Assembly (NCBI GenBank): GCA_949128115.1
Contig: OX421968.1
Location: forward strand, 51,167,423 to 51,231,422
Reading direction: 5' to 3'
Length of the DNA stretch: 64,000 nucleotides
Origin: Anaspis maculata
Lineage: Eukaryota; Arthropoda; Insecta; Coleoptera; Scraptiidae
In this document: piece by piece, positions 22,669-34,049 of the stretch
Position numbering within the stretch: the stretch's first letter is position 1
Layout: each line of letters starts with the position of its first letter
Translations under genes and position numbers: made by a program
The notes under the pieces: model-generated
What the model was told of the DNA's origin: nothing
Seen by the model: only the letters and a program-made list of their open reading frames with translations
Databases searched by the model: none

Positions 22669-23359
22669 AATGACACTGTTGTGACATTCATCCGAAGCCT
22701 GCACGAGCAAAAATAAGTGAATTTTAAGGGAGACTCGACTAAAACCAAAATGTGAGGTCAAACCATAGCATCAGTTTAAAACCAGAAGGTGATCTTCAAT
22801 CATTAAATGGCCAAATAGAGTTTCCATTGGCGCTTCAAAATGTGACGTCACGCACTTGCCGCGCCATTCAAACAGACAAATCTTCCTCATGTTTTTTTTT
22901 TTATATGTACGAAAACTTTTTAAACAAAATCATCTTGCCAATGCAACAATTTTGGGAGGATCTTTCATAAAAATAAAAATAAAACCAATTCATCTCCCCA
23001 CCTTGCGGTGTGTCTAATAGGAAGCCTTGCCCAAAAAAAGTCTTCGCAGCAATAAATCATTTTGGTACATGATTACAAACAGTACCTACACATGAAACAC
23101 GGCGTACACATACAATAAGTATCGTTATTGTTTTGTTGTTAGCTTGGAAACTGTTTCAAAATTGCTTGGCAAAAATTGATGATAATAATAATAGTACCTA
23201 CTCTAAAACTTCAATGAAGTGATATCGAAACATGTTTGCCAAATGTGACCTGAGATAGAATAAGTAGTCATTAATGCAAAAAAAAAATGGAATGAAAGGA
23301 AAAGAGAAACTGTATGTGACACGTTAAGAATACCTCTCATCTGCGATTTGCGGTAAGCA
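22669..23359. other. Unassigned stretch
   Basis: AT-rich with homopolymer runs; no supported gene or repeat. Confidence 0.3.
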
Positions 23360-23521
23360 TGGGAGATTATTCAACTAATTTGGAAGTTTGAAAGACACGA
23401 ACAGAGCAAATGTTTGGGATAGGACCTTTTCGATGTAGAATGGGAGATTATTCAACTAATTTGGAAGTTTGAAAGACACGAACAGAGCAAATGTTTGGGA
23501 TAGGACCTTTTCGATGTAGAA
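23360..23521. repeat. Perfect tandem duplication, 2 x 81 bp
   Basis: Positions 23360-23440 and 23441-23521 are identical base for base, beginning TGGGAGATTATTCAACTAAT and ending CGATGTAGAA. Complete identity points to a very recent duplication or an assembly artefact. Neither copy encodes anything recognisable. Confidence 0.95.
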
Positions 23522-24384
23522 ATTAGGCGTGAATAGTTTCATCTCCATCATACCTATTTTACTTTAACACCATTGTACCGTTGAGGGCGGTCTTAGCCCC
23601 ATAACTCGGCTAGCCTAAACGGGTGCCTTGTTTTTTTTTTGTGTAAAGAGAAAATATCTGATTATTTCTGTAAAAGCTCAGATTTATACGAAAAATGCCC
23701 ATCCCAGTGGATGTAGTGCTTTTGCACAGCGAATATGAGTGACATGCGCCCACCACTTCTCTACAGTTGTTGATTGCGTCAGAAAAAAAAATCATATCTA
23801 AAAAACTATAAGTCCTAGATCAAAATATTTTGTTTTGAGAATTTCTGCAATACTTTGGCCCCAATCGCTTCGCTGGTTGTATATAGAAAACTGTGAAAAC
23901 AAAGATTTCCCTCGCTGACCCAAAATCTGGATGCATTCATAGCCGATGAAAATGTTTATAAACTTGATAAATAAATAATTAACCATTGTTCTTCAATCGC
24001 TGTCACACTGTAAAAAAGGTCTGGGTATGTACTTAAAAAAAAAATTAAGCACATAGCTTTATCAGATCATAAGATATGATAATGTATACGATGGTATCTA
24101 TGCGTTTTTTCTATTTTAGTCTATTTTAGCTGAGTGCCGCGACTTGTGCATTCTTCATTGTTGTTAAAGATTGTTTATATTTGACCGATCATCTTTAAAC
24201 GTCGTCGGTATCAACCCGCAATAGTTGAGATTCGATTAAAGAAAGAATGAACTGGATAATGTTCAACCGTTCAGAAGATACGGAATATTTAGGTGAACTT
24301 TGTTGAACGAGGGGCTAAAAAAATAATAATACGAGGAAAATCACGAAAAAGAAAAGAGGCCACAAATAGCCTCTGCCACTACGT
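23522..24384. other. Unassigned stretch
   Basis: No recognisable ORF or repeat. Confidence 0.3.
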
Positions 24385-24424
24385 GTGGCGAGGCTCAAAA
24401 AGACATATCCTTGAGCCTCGCCAC
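24385..24424. repeat. Perfect 14-bp stem hairpin
   Basis: GTGGCGAGGCTCAA (24385-24398) is the exact reverse complement of TTGAGCCTCGCCAC (24411-24424), separated by a 12-base loop. There is no flanking gene to give it a role; it could be a footprint of a foldback or simply a hairpin. Confidence 0.7.
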
Positions 24425-24599
24425 TAGCCTATTGTACATGCAGTTTCTCGATATCCACAATTACAGGATCTGTTGAAGATAGATTGAGCTAGTAAACGCA
24501 ACACGAAATCGCTTTCGGCAATCGAAAGTTATTGGCCGTCAAAGTCAAGGCATTTTTTTGGTGGCGTCAACTTCATTGTGGAGTAGTTTAGATAATAAT

Positions 24600-25454
24600 T
24601 GCTGCTGGTGATGGGGGGGGGGGTGATATTTTGCAGAAGCAACAAAAGGGATGGTGCAGTGTGATACGAATACGAGATACTATACTGTGGACAGGGGCGA
24701 GGGTTGAAAATGGCAAAAAAAGAAGAGCCTGCGACACAACACCAACAACCTACAGCAGGATCAGCAGCCAAGAAACGGTGTGGGGTGAGGGGTGAGGTGA
24801 ACTGCACAGCAGCCAGCAGCCAGCATCAGAGCAATGCGGCCAGGCGGCGAACACGAACGAAAAGCGCGCTGCGCCGACCATATTCTGGCTCCTTACTCCT
24901 TCTACCCCCACCCTTGTTTATGTTTACGCTGCCAGCCACCAGCGATAGCGATACACGGCAGCAGCAAGCGGCGTTCGGTGGTGGTCGATCTCGCGGTATG
25001 TTTCAAACTGGCGCTGACTATTAATTGAGACGTTCTCGCTGTCAATCATATTTTCTTATCATTGATAAGCTCTGGGGGCAGTCCGACGCGATCCTAGGAA
25101 TTCTGACGTCACTGGAGGCGGCGTGCGGCGCCCAATACGCCGTTGAGGGAGTGGCGAGAGGTCACTTTAATCTTTTTATGCCATTCAAATCCAGTGGGTG
25201 GTTCATCCAAAATCCTGCGCCGCACCAAGATATCTCCACACATATTACATAATATCCAAAACTGAAACATCAGATCTAGTATTATTGCTTGCACTCACCC
25301 CCTCCCGGGGTGCTCGATAGTCCCCCGGTATAAGAAAGAGCCAGCCGCGCTATTCAGCAACGGCCCTGTGTGTAATATTGCCGTATTCTGACTGTTAGCT
25401 GTTGTTACTGCTGCATTCGTAATGCAAAACTGCAACTGCACCAAGTTCGGCTCT
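24600..25454. other. GC-richer island with an unassigned 105-codon ORF
   Basis: This is the most GC- and CpG-rich stretch of the window. A plus-strand frame starting at ATG 24710 (MAKKEEPATQHQQPT, then Ala/Gln/Arg-rich) runs to 25024, and a donor-like GGTATGT lies inside it near 24995. It could be a first exon and promoter region of a host gene, but the predicted protein is low-complexity and unrecognised, so I do not call a gene. A GGTATAAGAAAG motif at 25327 could be a TATA-like element. Confidence 0.25.
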
Positions 25455-25522
25455 CATAGTTGCGATTTACATATTCTCGCCAAAATGGCAAAGTGGCGGA
25501 TGCTCTGTCAAGATCATCCCAT
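25455..25522 (+). pseudogene. Ty3/gypsy-like RNase H C-terminal tail, remnant
   Basis: The frame reads LRFTYSRQNGKVADALSR, matching the end of the RNase H domain of Ty3/gypsy-type pol polyproteins (consensus Y..G..N.VADALSR). In-frame stops lie upstream and the sequence after LSRSS does not resemble the connection or integrase domain, so at most a few dozen codons survive. The match is short and could be fortuitous, but the VADALSR string with a preceding aromatic-rich strand is characteristic. Confidence 0.45.
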
Positions 25523-25684
25523 CCACAATTATTAATACCTGCTCGGATTCCACTCCACCTCCACCTGTACACTGATTGCTGGCTACTGGCTAGTTCTATT
25601 CTACAAAATTCATTGATCATACCATTTTACCATTGGACCATTACCATTATAAATTATGGGACACGCCGCCCGTCTAAAACGTAA

Positions 25685-26367
25685 CAGGGTTGACCAGTCA
25701 GTATGCCCACTTTTAGCGAGGCCAATACTGACTGAAGAATGGAGGTAAATAGATGGATCAAAAAGCAGAGGAAAGCTCATTTCGTGCCATTTCTAATGAT
25801 ATAATGAACTCGGAAAAATAACATCGCTTAAATGCGCGTCGTGGGAAATAATGCATCCTTGCATTCCCGAGTGAAAACTCCGCTCCAAAATGACCAGCAC
25901 TATTCGCTGATTTTTGGCTCGAATACTAGTTTTGAGGTCTTTCAGTTTGCACAGTTTGTAAGCATAGACTTAGGCTTTCAAGAAACCCCACAGAAGAAAT
26001 CTGGCGGCGTGAGATCGGGTGATCTCGCCACCCAATTAATGTCACCATTTCTTGAGATCAAACGTCTATGAACCAAGTGGACACTTCTTGGCATATGAAA
26101 TTAAACCTGTTAAATTCCCAAAACATTCTCGAAATATTCGGGATAAATTCGGACGAAAATAGCCCAAACAAGCGAAGTTCATTGCAGGGTGGAAGCCTTT
26201 GTATTGCGTTAAGTGTGCATTGAAAAACATAATAATTCCCAAAACTTATCATATAGTGGAAAATGGCATAGAATGAGCTTTTTTTGCTTTTTGATTCATT
26301 TCTCTGCCTCAATTCATAAGCCAGTATTGGTCTCGCAAAAAGTGGGCATACTGACTGGTCAACCCTG
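25685..26367. mobile_element. DDE_3-derived deletion element (683 bp)
   Basis: Long terminal inverted repeats of about 46 bp with three mismatches: CAGGGTTGACCAGTCAGTAT at 25685 and its complement ending 26367. The right flank is TA; the left flank is TAA (one base displaced). The interior encodes a transposase fragment on the minus strand, so this is a deletion derivative rather than a pure MITE. Confidence 0.88.
25840..26070 (-). pseudogene. DDE_3 transposase C-terminal fragment
   Basis: On the minus strand from about 26068: LISRNGDINWVARSPDLTPP then DFF, followed after a frameshift by a tryptophan-glycine block and lysine-rich helix (..KLCKLKDLKTSI..). The RSPDLTPPDFF string is the third-acidic-residue motif of Tc1/mariner-IS630 transposases in insects. 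The upstream catalytic Asp blocks are absent. It is enclosed by the 46-bp inverted repeats of the element at 25685-26367 and resembles the fragments at 6.6 kb and 63.8 kb. Confidence 0.82.
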
Positions 26368-28124
26368 TATCATAATATATGATATATGGTCTCTAGAATC
26401 TTGAGCTTGAGCTTTGATATAATAAGAAGGGCCAAACGGGAACGTTATGAAATAAGTTTACCGGAATAATTGAATAATTATTTCTTTTGTCTAAAAGTTT
26501 GGCAAGGACGATTTTCCATTTTTACAGTGTTCATAATAATAAGATTGATAACAAATTCATTAGTCACAAAAAAAATAACATGAACAGAAAAAAAACATGT
26601 GTACATCAGTTAATGGTGACTAAAAGGACCGTAATCAGAGTCTCCACAACATAAGTCACAGAAATCTGGTCTACCTTACGGCCTTGATGAGAATAAAAAT
26701 ATACAAAAAAAAACACTTTGATTGATACAAAAACGAACAGAAAGTAAAAAATGCATAGTGCGTCAAAAAGAAACAGTCAACTTGAACTAGCCGGAAACAT
26801 AACAGAGGATAGGAAGCTCTAGCCAAAATTGAGTATGCAAAAATAGTGTAGCGCGGTTTCTTTTCAGATTCGTTCTAGGTATGGAAGCATAAGAAAGTGA
26901 AGCTTGCCGGCCGCGAACAGTGCACGTTTACTCTGTGGTGGGGGGTGGGGGTGCAATCTGGCCATTTTTGGATTCGAGGCCCGAAAGTTATGGTATCGAT
27001 CGACATTCGACATAGCATCATGAGGTGCATGTATAGGGACGTAGGATGAAGCGAAACAAGACCTATTTTTGGGAATATCGAAACGTGCTAGTGTGGAAAG
27101 TTGCAAATGTGTCTATACAAGAAAATGTGAAAAAATGAATTTTGTGTGATGTCATCTCTTGAGGTGCCCCCAGTGTCCCAAAAATTTAACAAAAAATTCT
27201 TCTTCATATTAGGAGGCGGTAGTGCGGGAAAGTTGACTGGGTGACTGAATCAGAAGCTACCAAAGTCTAAATTTTGTAGGATCTCGTTTTGAGGTCCCCT
27301 CACTACGCCCCCACCGCCCCCCCTCCCCCCGTCATCTGTATGTAATTTTTTACATTTTAGTAGTACCTAGCTCGCTTGTCTTTCATCCAAAATAAAACCC
27401 AAAACACCCAGAACCCATCACGGGGAGGTAGATATATATTTTTTGAAAGCCCCCCTCCCGCGTCTCGACCTTCCTTGCCGTTACCTTTGTGTGCTCTTGT
27501 TTTACTGAAGTGGGGCATTTGTTCCCGTGATTCTGTTCTTGATCTATTGAAACTATCTCTACTCTTTTCTTCACAATCTGCCAGTGAAGCTTCAATTTTT
27601 CAACGAACTTGTGACACAAAAATTGAATTCTAGCATGGTCGAATTTTTTATCCCAGCCAAAAGATCATCAGAAATTTTAGCGTGCACAAGAGGCTTTGTT
27701 AGTTTTCAAGACTGCCAGTGAACAAGCTCAATAAGATCCTGCGTCAGTAGATAATAAATCAGTGCCAAGATATCTCCTTGTGCTGGAACTATCTCTGTCT
27801 CAACTGCTTCAGGTGGGGACCTATGATTATAGAAAATCAGGATCAGGTAAAGATGTTTCTATCAAATGAGTGAATTCCTGTTTTGAAAACCCAGATTTAA
27901 TGTTTTTTTGGCGCGAAAGCATTCTCAAAAGAAACATTTAGGCAACATTGTAAATGATTATGGGCTACGTGCATGACATGTAGCGCCGCGGCGGAATGTG
28001 AAGTCTTTGTTGGACTCGGTCCAGTAGGCGAACATTTCACTAGGTGGCGCTGTGACGGCTCCATCACAACCAACAAATGCACGAGAAATAAATGTCAAAA
28101 CAAGTAACCATGCAACTAAACTGC
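26368..28124. other. Unassigned 1.75-kb stretch
   Basis: AT-rich with purine- and pyrimidine-rich runs (a C-rich tract at 27301-27330). Overlapping open frames at 27376-27633 (plus) and 27383-27619 (minus) are mutual shadows. Nothing recognisable. Confidence 0.3.
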
Positions 28125-28597
28125 TCACAAATTGAAGTGGATATTTTTAAAAAAAGGTTTTTTTAAAATCGCCAGAAAATTCTTGAAAATCATTCGATTG
28201 TGAAACCGTTTGCACTGTTTTGAAGAAAAATGTCAATATTTTCAAGAACTACTGAAGTCCTCCACAAAAATCCCATGAATGTGTCTAATACAGGGTGATG
28301 AAAAAAGTCGTTCAGTTTTGTTCTCTTTTAATCTCATGCAGGAGATTGTTTATCCACCCTGTACACCTATACTTGTTAGGATCTTATAGTCTGTAGCTTA
28401 TGTAATTCGTTAGTTTTTATTTTTCCGCTTTCCGCTGCGTACTTACCGAAATATAGCCTTTTTACTTTCCAAAGTCATTTTGTCAATGAATAAATCCGGG
28501 GGCTACTGGATTTTTTGGTACTTACAAAACAATGCCAGTGAGTACTTTTAAAACGATTTTTTGAGCAGATTTCGAATGGAAGACTACATAAAAATAT

Positions 28598-28965
28598 ACA
28601 GGGTGTCGCATGAACGAAGAAATTTGTTTCTGACACCTTATTACAGGTTGTAGAAAATTTCACTTTTCAATTTTACAATTTTATGTCTAACAAGAAGAGA
28701 TCGTCCATTACTGGAATTATTCTCGGGCGACCTTCTCCATGTGTGATTCGGGAACTGCCAGTGGCAAGGAGTCGTCTCTTTGCCCTCCGATGACACTTTG
28801 TGATACGTTCACCAAATTGACAATTTCTCTTTGCCTTGTACCATTCCGCAAGATATTTGCCACGATATCGAACTTACCTGGAGTTGATCTTTGCAACGGC
28901 ATTTTGCTACTGATTATTTCAAAATAAAATGAATCTTATAAATGATTTTTTTTGCGACACCCTGT
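28598..28965. mobile_element. Tc1-like deletion derivative (core of the palindrome)
   Basis: Termini ACAGGGTGTCGCA (28598) and TGCGACACCCTGT (28965) are perfect inverted repeats with TA on both sides (TATA on the left and right). The interior encodes the N-terminal helix-turn-helix part of a transposase on the minus strand only. It is 368 bp long. Confidence 0.85.
28690..28902 (-). pseudogene. Tc1-like transposase N-terminal HTH fragment
   Basis: The minus-strand frame from ATG 28902 reads MPLQRSTPGKFDIVANILRN, then GTRQREIVNLVNVSQSVI, which fits the first helix-turn-helix of Tc1-type DNA-binding domains. A second segment GRPRIIPVMDD, in another frame near 28730-28700, matches the GRPR AT-hook-like linker between the two paired-type subdomains. 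The catalytic domain is wholly deleted. It differs from the DUF4817-type N-terminus at 62964, so at least two transposase lineages share similar termini here. Confidence 0.72.
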
Positions 28966-29455
28966 ATACATCAGATGGTTGAGATCTTCGTTAATTTTGA
29001 AATCTGCGCAAAAAATCGTTCTAAAAGTACAAGTGGCATTGCTTAGTACAAAAAAAATCCAGTAGCGCCCGGATTTAGTAGATTCATCGATAAAACGACT
29101 TTGGAAAGTGAAAAGGCTATATTTCGGTAAGTACGCAACGGAAAGCGAAAAACTAAAAACTGACGAGTTACATAAGCTGCAGACTATAAGATCCAAGTAA
29201 ATATAGGTGTGCAGGGTGGATGAACAATCTCCTGCACAAGAGTAAAAAAGAACAAAACTGAACGACTTTTTTCATCACCCTGTATTAGACATATCCATGT
29301 GATTTTTGTGGAGGACTTCAGCAGTTCTTGAAAATATTGACATTTTTCTTCAAAACAGTGCAAGTGGTTTCACAATCGAGTGATTTTCAAGAATTTTGTG
29401 GCGATTTTAAAAAAACCTTTTTTTAAAAATATCCACTTCAATTTGTGAGCAGTTT

Positions 29456-31835
29456 ACTTCAAAGCTGTCTACTGTCAAAGAAGTCCAACCAGAGTTCCTT
29501 AATTTCACCACCATGAGCTCTGTGTGTCCTATACGCGTTGACAGCTCAAGGTCATGCACATAGCCCATAAGGATGTCTGGATCTCGGAGGAGCCATGACT
29601 CGCAAGCAGTATTGTATTGAGCAGCTTTGAATGGAGCAAATTCAGCCACAACGAATGGCTGTAGCTTATGGGATGGCTATAATAGTAGAGTGGCACAGTC
29701 ACAATTAATAGTTACACCCACTGCACGTGCTTTCTCGACTAACTTGTGTTAATACGAGTGCTCAATTGAAGATCGTCAAAAATAAGCAGAGACGGATTAT
29801 CGTTTGAGCTGTGCGAATGCCAAACAAAAATCGTCTAGTGTTTCAGGAAATAGTTGGGAATCTATCCAGCCTGACGAATTAGCAAGACCCAATATTCCGG
29901 CAGGTGCTCCAGTCAGCATGTGCTCTTTGAAGTTTGAAGTATTTTTTGCGAAAGTCATCAGTGATGGTGGTAGAAAAATACCAGTTGCATAAATAAATAT
30001 ATACGTAAGTAGTGACCAAGATGGCCTCTCTCTCCGCTTGTATAGGAACTAACTTGTTTGGTTTCTTTTCTGGGTGATTATTTTAGCAAATTTTCGTATT
30101 TGCTCTTCTTCCAAAATCTGTGATTTTTCTTCTGTTCGCTGTGGGTGATTCACTGATTCGAACACCAGCTGTTTGACCATTTTTCTGTTCAATTTTTGTA
30201 CGTCCTCCGCTTCGTCAGAGAACACTTTGTTGACAGCATTTGGGTTCCATGCGTAGGCCAGTACCTACCGTCTATACTATTGCTTTTTTTCCTCGTTTTT
30301 TTCCCTCCACGTCTCGTTGCAAGGTATAGTTTCTTTCAAACTAAAACGGTTCGCGGCATCTCACGGATTGCAACTGATGTGAATTTGGCAATGTCTTTTC
30401 TTTTTTTTTTTTGTCGCAACACTCGCAACATCTGGAATAATCAATAATTCTAGATTACCCTGCAAACAAAAATCGAAATACAAGAAGCTGTAGTGTACAC
30501 AATGGGACACACCAGTATACGCGTCCCATGTGTACTATACCACAGCCTATACTATCGTATGTTGTCCCACTGTAAACTTGATGCGTGTTGAGGAAAATTT
30601 GATTTTGTGGAAAAAGCCTGCTGGTAAAATTATGGGAAGTCATGTTATTCTTGTAGATAAACAATCACTGCATAGCATGGAATAAGAGAGATTTAAGAGA
30701 AATAAAAGAGAATATAGTTTACTCACCTCTTTCAAACAGGTTGTCAACACAGACTAAAATGTAAATTCAGCACATAGGTAGAAAGTAACGGAAACTTTTC
30801 GCACACTCTGACCTTGTTGAAAAATGCTACCATTTTGGATATTACATTTGATATGTCAACAACGATTAGTAGAAAAAGTGCGGGGGTGAACAAGATGACT
30901 TAAGCGGAAGAATTGAACAATAGACCACTGTATACTATCTTCCCCCTATTTGTTGTTATTTTTCTTTTCTTTACTCGAAAGACAAAAGAAGAATCTAGGA
31001 TCCTATCATGCATAAGAGATTTCCAAATTTTCCGAACTTTTTTCATTTTAGCCGTCACTGCAGCCGCTTGAGTAACTGAAAATTTTCGATAGCATCCTAG
31101 ATTATTTGTTTGCTTATTGAGCATGGAAAACATTACAAAAATATGTTTCTAACATCATGTGATATCGTATACAAAATTCGAAGCTGATCGGTTGAGCGGT
31201 GGAAAAGTTGGGTTGAAAAAAAGATTTTTCGTGCTGCCATAACCGAAAATGACAATATACGCTCGGTGTACTGCACTGTAATATTCAGAAAAAGATCTAG
31301 AGCGGCAAAGTACAAAGTACACGTGAAAAATAAACTAACCTCGCAAAATCATTCACAGTTAAAGAGAAATCACGTTTTCAATGTTATAGCTTGAAATTTT
31401 CGGTTTAAATCAGTTGAAATTATAAATAATTACTTTGAAAAGTGACAATTTAGGATCATTTTTCTAATATCTGTTGGTACAATTGCAGAATGATTTTTGA
31501 CGTTTTATGGCGCGAAGGTTCAAAAGTGATTAATTTATGCCATTTCCTGTGTTTCGTCGTCACACAAGACACTAGAGCTCAGTGATTTCGGGATTTTTGG
31601 GGGATGGCCATTCTAATTGGGGAGAGGGAGGGTGGTTTTAAGCAAGAAAACTCAAACATAGAACGCAATTTATCAAATCGACATTTGACACACACAAATC
31701 TGCATCTAGTAGGTATATGCCTCGTGCCTTGGTGATAAATGGCAGAAGTACCAACTTGAAATTTATTACAATGATTATTGCGATATGATCTTATTTATTT
31801 GTAATTTGATTAAGAGCAGCACGAAAAACGATGTA
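29456..31835. other. Unassigned 2.4-kb stretch
   Basis: No repeat or ORF of recognisable family. A region at 30490-30560 contains a short interrupted inverted repeat (AGCTGTAGTGTACACAATGG against CCATGTGTACTATACCACAG). Simple T runs occur at 30285-30300 and 30400-30415. Confidence 0.3.
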
Positions 31836-31950
31836 TGCTACTCGCGCTGAAAACGGCATAGCATAACTCTCTTACATGCAGCTCTCGGCTTAGGGCCTCG
31901 AGCTGCATTCACGTTCGTTATGCTATGCCCGGTTTTTGGCGCTAGTAACA
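31836..31950. repeat. Compact 115-bp hairpin
   Basis: TACT-CGCGCTGAAAAC followed by GGCATAGCATAAC at the left (31839-31867) mirrors GTTATGCTATGCC and GTTTTTGGCGCTAGTA at the right, and a second stem inside pairs GCAGCTC (31879) with GAGCTGC (31900). Two stems in 115 bp suggest either a tiny MITE or a structured RNA; no TSD was identified. Confidence 0.65.
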
Positions 31951-31989
31951 TAAAATACTATTAAAAATTGAACTATAAGGGGTTTGAGT

Positions 31990-32400
31990 GCAAAATGTCA
32001 ATCCTAGAGGACTTTTCCATCAAGAAGGTAGAGCCCCGCCACACCATTCGCGGGAAGTTATGGCATATTTAAAACGACCAATTTCTCGATCGATGGATTG
32101 GTCGTGCTGGAGAAATTGGTTGTGCTGGTACCCTTCGTGGTACCCCATTCGTGTCCCGCTAGGTCCCTGTACCTCGCACTGTACCCCTTTGATTATTAAG
32201 CTTTAGGGTCGTGAAAGACATGGTTTGCAGAAGTCAGTCGCAGTCAACACTAGGGACAAGTTAAAGAGAAAGGATAGTGGCAGCTGATAAGGAAATCCGG
32301 AATGATGAGCAGAAGATTCGTAAAGCCACTATAAGTTTATTGCGGCGATGCCGATGTACGAAAGGCTGGAAGCTGGATACTGGCATTTTGAAAGTCTCTT
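31990..32400 (+). pseudogene. DDE_3 transposase C-terminal fragment
   Basis: The plus strand reads GLFHQEGRAPPHHSREV then MAYLKRPI, corresponding to the QQDGAPPHYSREV..YL block around the second catalytic Asp (here changed to Glu), followed after frameshifts by DRWIGRAG-like sequence. Further down, in another frame, IRNDEQKIRKATISLLRRC matches the C-terminal RI..A..I...e.I..at.SLLRRC block of the same family. The part between contains several lesions and the SPDL motif is not recognisable. It is a decayed C-terminal third, not obviously enclosed by terminal repeats. Confidence 0.72.
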
Positions 32401-32448
32401 GTGATGAAAGAATTTGGAATGTTTAATTCGTTCGAGTTTCAATTTCAA

Positions 32449-33949
32449 ATAAACTGCTCAACAATTGAAGTGGTCCACTCGAAAATTTCGCCCGATTTCA
32501 AATACAAATATCTCAGGAAAAAATCGACCGATTCTTAAAAGTGCAGTGTTTTTGGATAGGTTATTCTTTTCACTATAAGGTACTACAATAGGCCAAACAA
32601 TTGATAACATAATGCATGATATACAGGGCGACAACGAAAGGAGTTTCAAAATGTTTCATTTTAAAGCACGTCCCACTTTTGCAAAAAAAATCGCCGAGTC
32701 TTTCTGATTACATTTTTATGAAGCGCACATCCATGGCTCGAAACGGTTCTAAGAATTTCCGCCTATCTTCTTTGGTTACAGGGTGATGTAGAAAAAACAA
32801 CTTTTTGTTTTTGTGATGGTAACTTTTTTGTTTGTTAACCAATTTTCACAATTTGGAGCTGATGTCGAAGCGAAGACCTTAGGTAAGAGGAACCCATTAA
32901 CAGAATTGAATTAACACATAATTTCAAAAAGGGGGGTTGCATCAAATGTGACCTGAGCATGAAATAAGGCCGGAATCCGATTTGAGGGAATTTTTCAAGA
33001 AGAATCAACTTGTCGTTAAAGAAACCACTCATTACGAACATTTTAAGATCAGTCTCGCTTATTTGGGGCAACAATTAACGACGGAAAACCCAAATTAGGA
33101 CTGCATGTTTTCACAGGAGCTTGCTTACCTGAAAATACACGTAACCTATGTTACGAGAATCACTGATCGAGTTTCCTTCACGATTTGGACAGTCAACAAA
33201 GGGTCGACAGAAACAGTCAAAAGTAAGAATAAGTACGTATGTTTTCAGGTGAGCAAAGGTATCAGTTCTCCTGTGAAAACATGCAGTCCTAATTTGGGTT
33301 TTTCGTCGTCAATTGTGGCCCCATATAAGCGAGACTGATCTTAAAATATTCGCAATGAGTGTTTCCTTCAACGACAAGTTGATTCTTGTAAAAAAATTTC
33401 CCCAAATCGGATCTCGGCCTTATTTCATGCTTAGGTCACATTTGATGCAACCCCCTTTTTTAAAATTATGTGTTAGTTTAATTTTGTTAATCGATTCCTC
33501 TTAACTCAGGTCTTCGCTTCAACATAAGCTCCAAATTATGAAAATCGGTTAACAAACAAATAAGTTACCACTACAAAAACAAAAAGTTGTTTCATTTTAC
33601 ATCACCCTGTAACCAAAAAAGATAGGCGGGAATTTTGAAAACCGTTTCGAGCCATGAATGTGCACTTCTCAAAAATGTAGTCAGAAAGACTCGGAGATTT
33701 TTCTGGCAAAACTGGGACGTGCTTTAAAATGAAACATTTTAACACTCCTTTCGTTGTCGCCCTGTACATCATGCATTATGTATTCAATTGTTCGGTCTAT
33801 TGTTGCACCTTATAGTGGAAAGAATGTGCTATCCAAAAACACTGCACTTTTTAGAATCGGTCAATTTTTTTCCGAGATATTCGTATTTGAAATCAGGCGA
33901 AATTTTCGAGTGGACCACTTCAATTGTTGAGCAGTTTATATTTATTTAA
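32449..33949. repeat. 1.5-kb concentric palindrome with three levels
   Basis: The outermost arms begin near CTCAACAATTGAAGTGGTCC (32456) and end with its complement near 33940. Level two: CAGGGCGACAACGAAAGG at 32634 with its complement ending 33764. Level three: CAGGGTGATGTAGAAAAAAC at 32779 with its complement ending 33609. Levels two and three are each flanked by TA. The arms match closely along some 650 bp to a core at about 33105-33290. No transposase motif seen. Confidence 0.9.
32779..33609. mobile_element. Inner TA-flanked foldback element (831 bp)
   Basis: CAGGGTGATG at 32779 and CATCACCCTG ending 33609 are perfect inverted termini with TA on each side (GTTA before, TAACC after). It forms the inner level of the 32449-33949 palindrome and has the same terminal word as the 28291-29282 element, although the sequences further inside differ. 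Confidence 0.8.
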
Positions 33950-34049
33950 GAAATTCAACATCCTATACCACCATTTGTGGTCTGTATAACAACCAGGAAT
34001 AATTAACAATAATTATTCAAGACTTTTTTTTTATTTATTCGTTTTTCTT

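Larger units (their letters stand above)
28125..29455. repeat. 1.33-kb concentric palindrome with three nested TA-flanked levels
   Basis: The outermost arms (28125-28290 and 29283-29455) mirror each other. Level two starts CAGGGTGATGAAAAAAGTCG at 28291 and ends in the complement at 29282, flanked by TA on both sides. Within each arm an outward CACCCTG/CAGGGTG word recurs (28360-28366 and 29212-29218). Level three, the core, is the Tc1-like element at 28598-28965. Arms are highly similar throughout. Confidence 0.88.
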
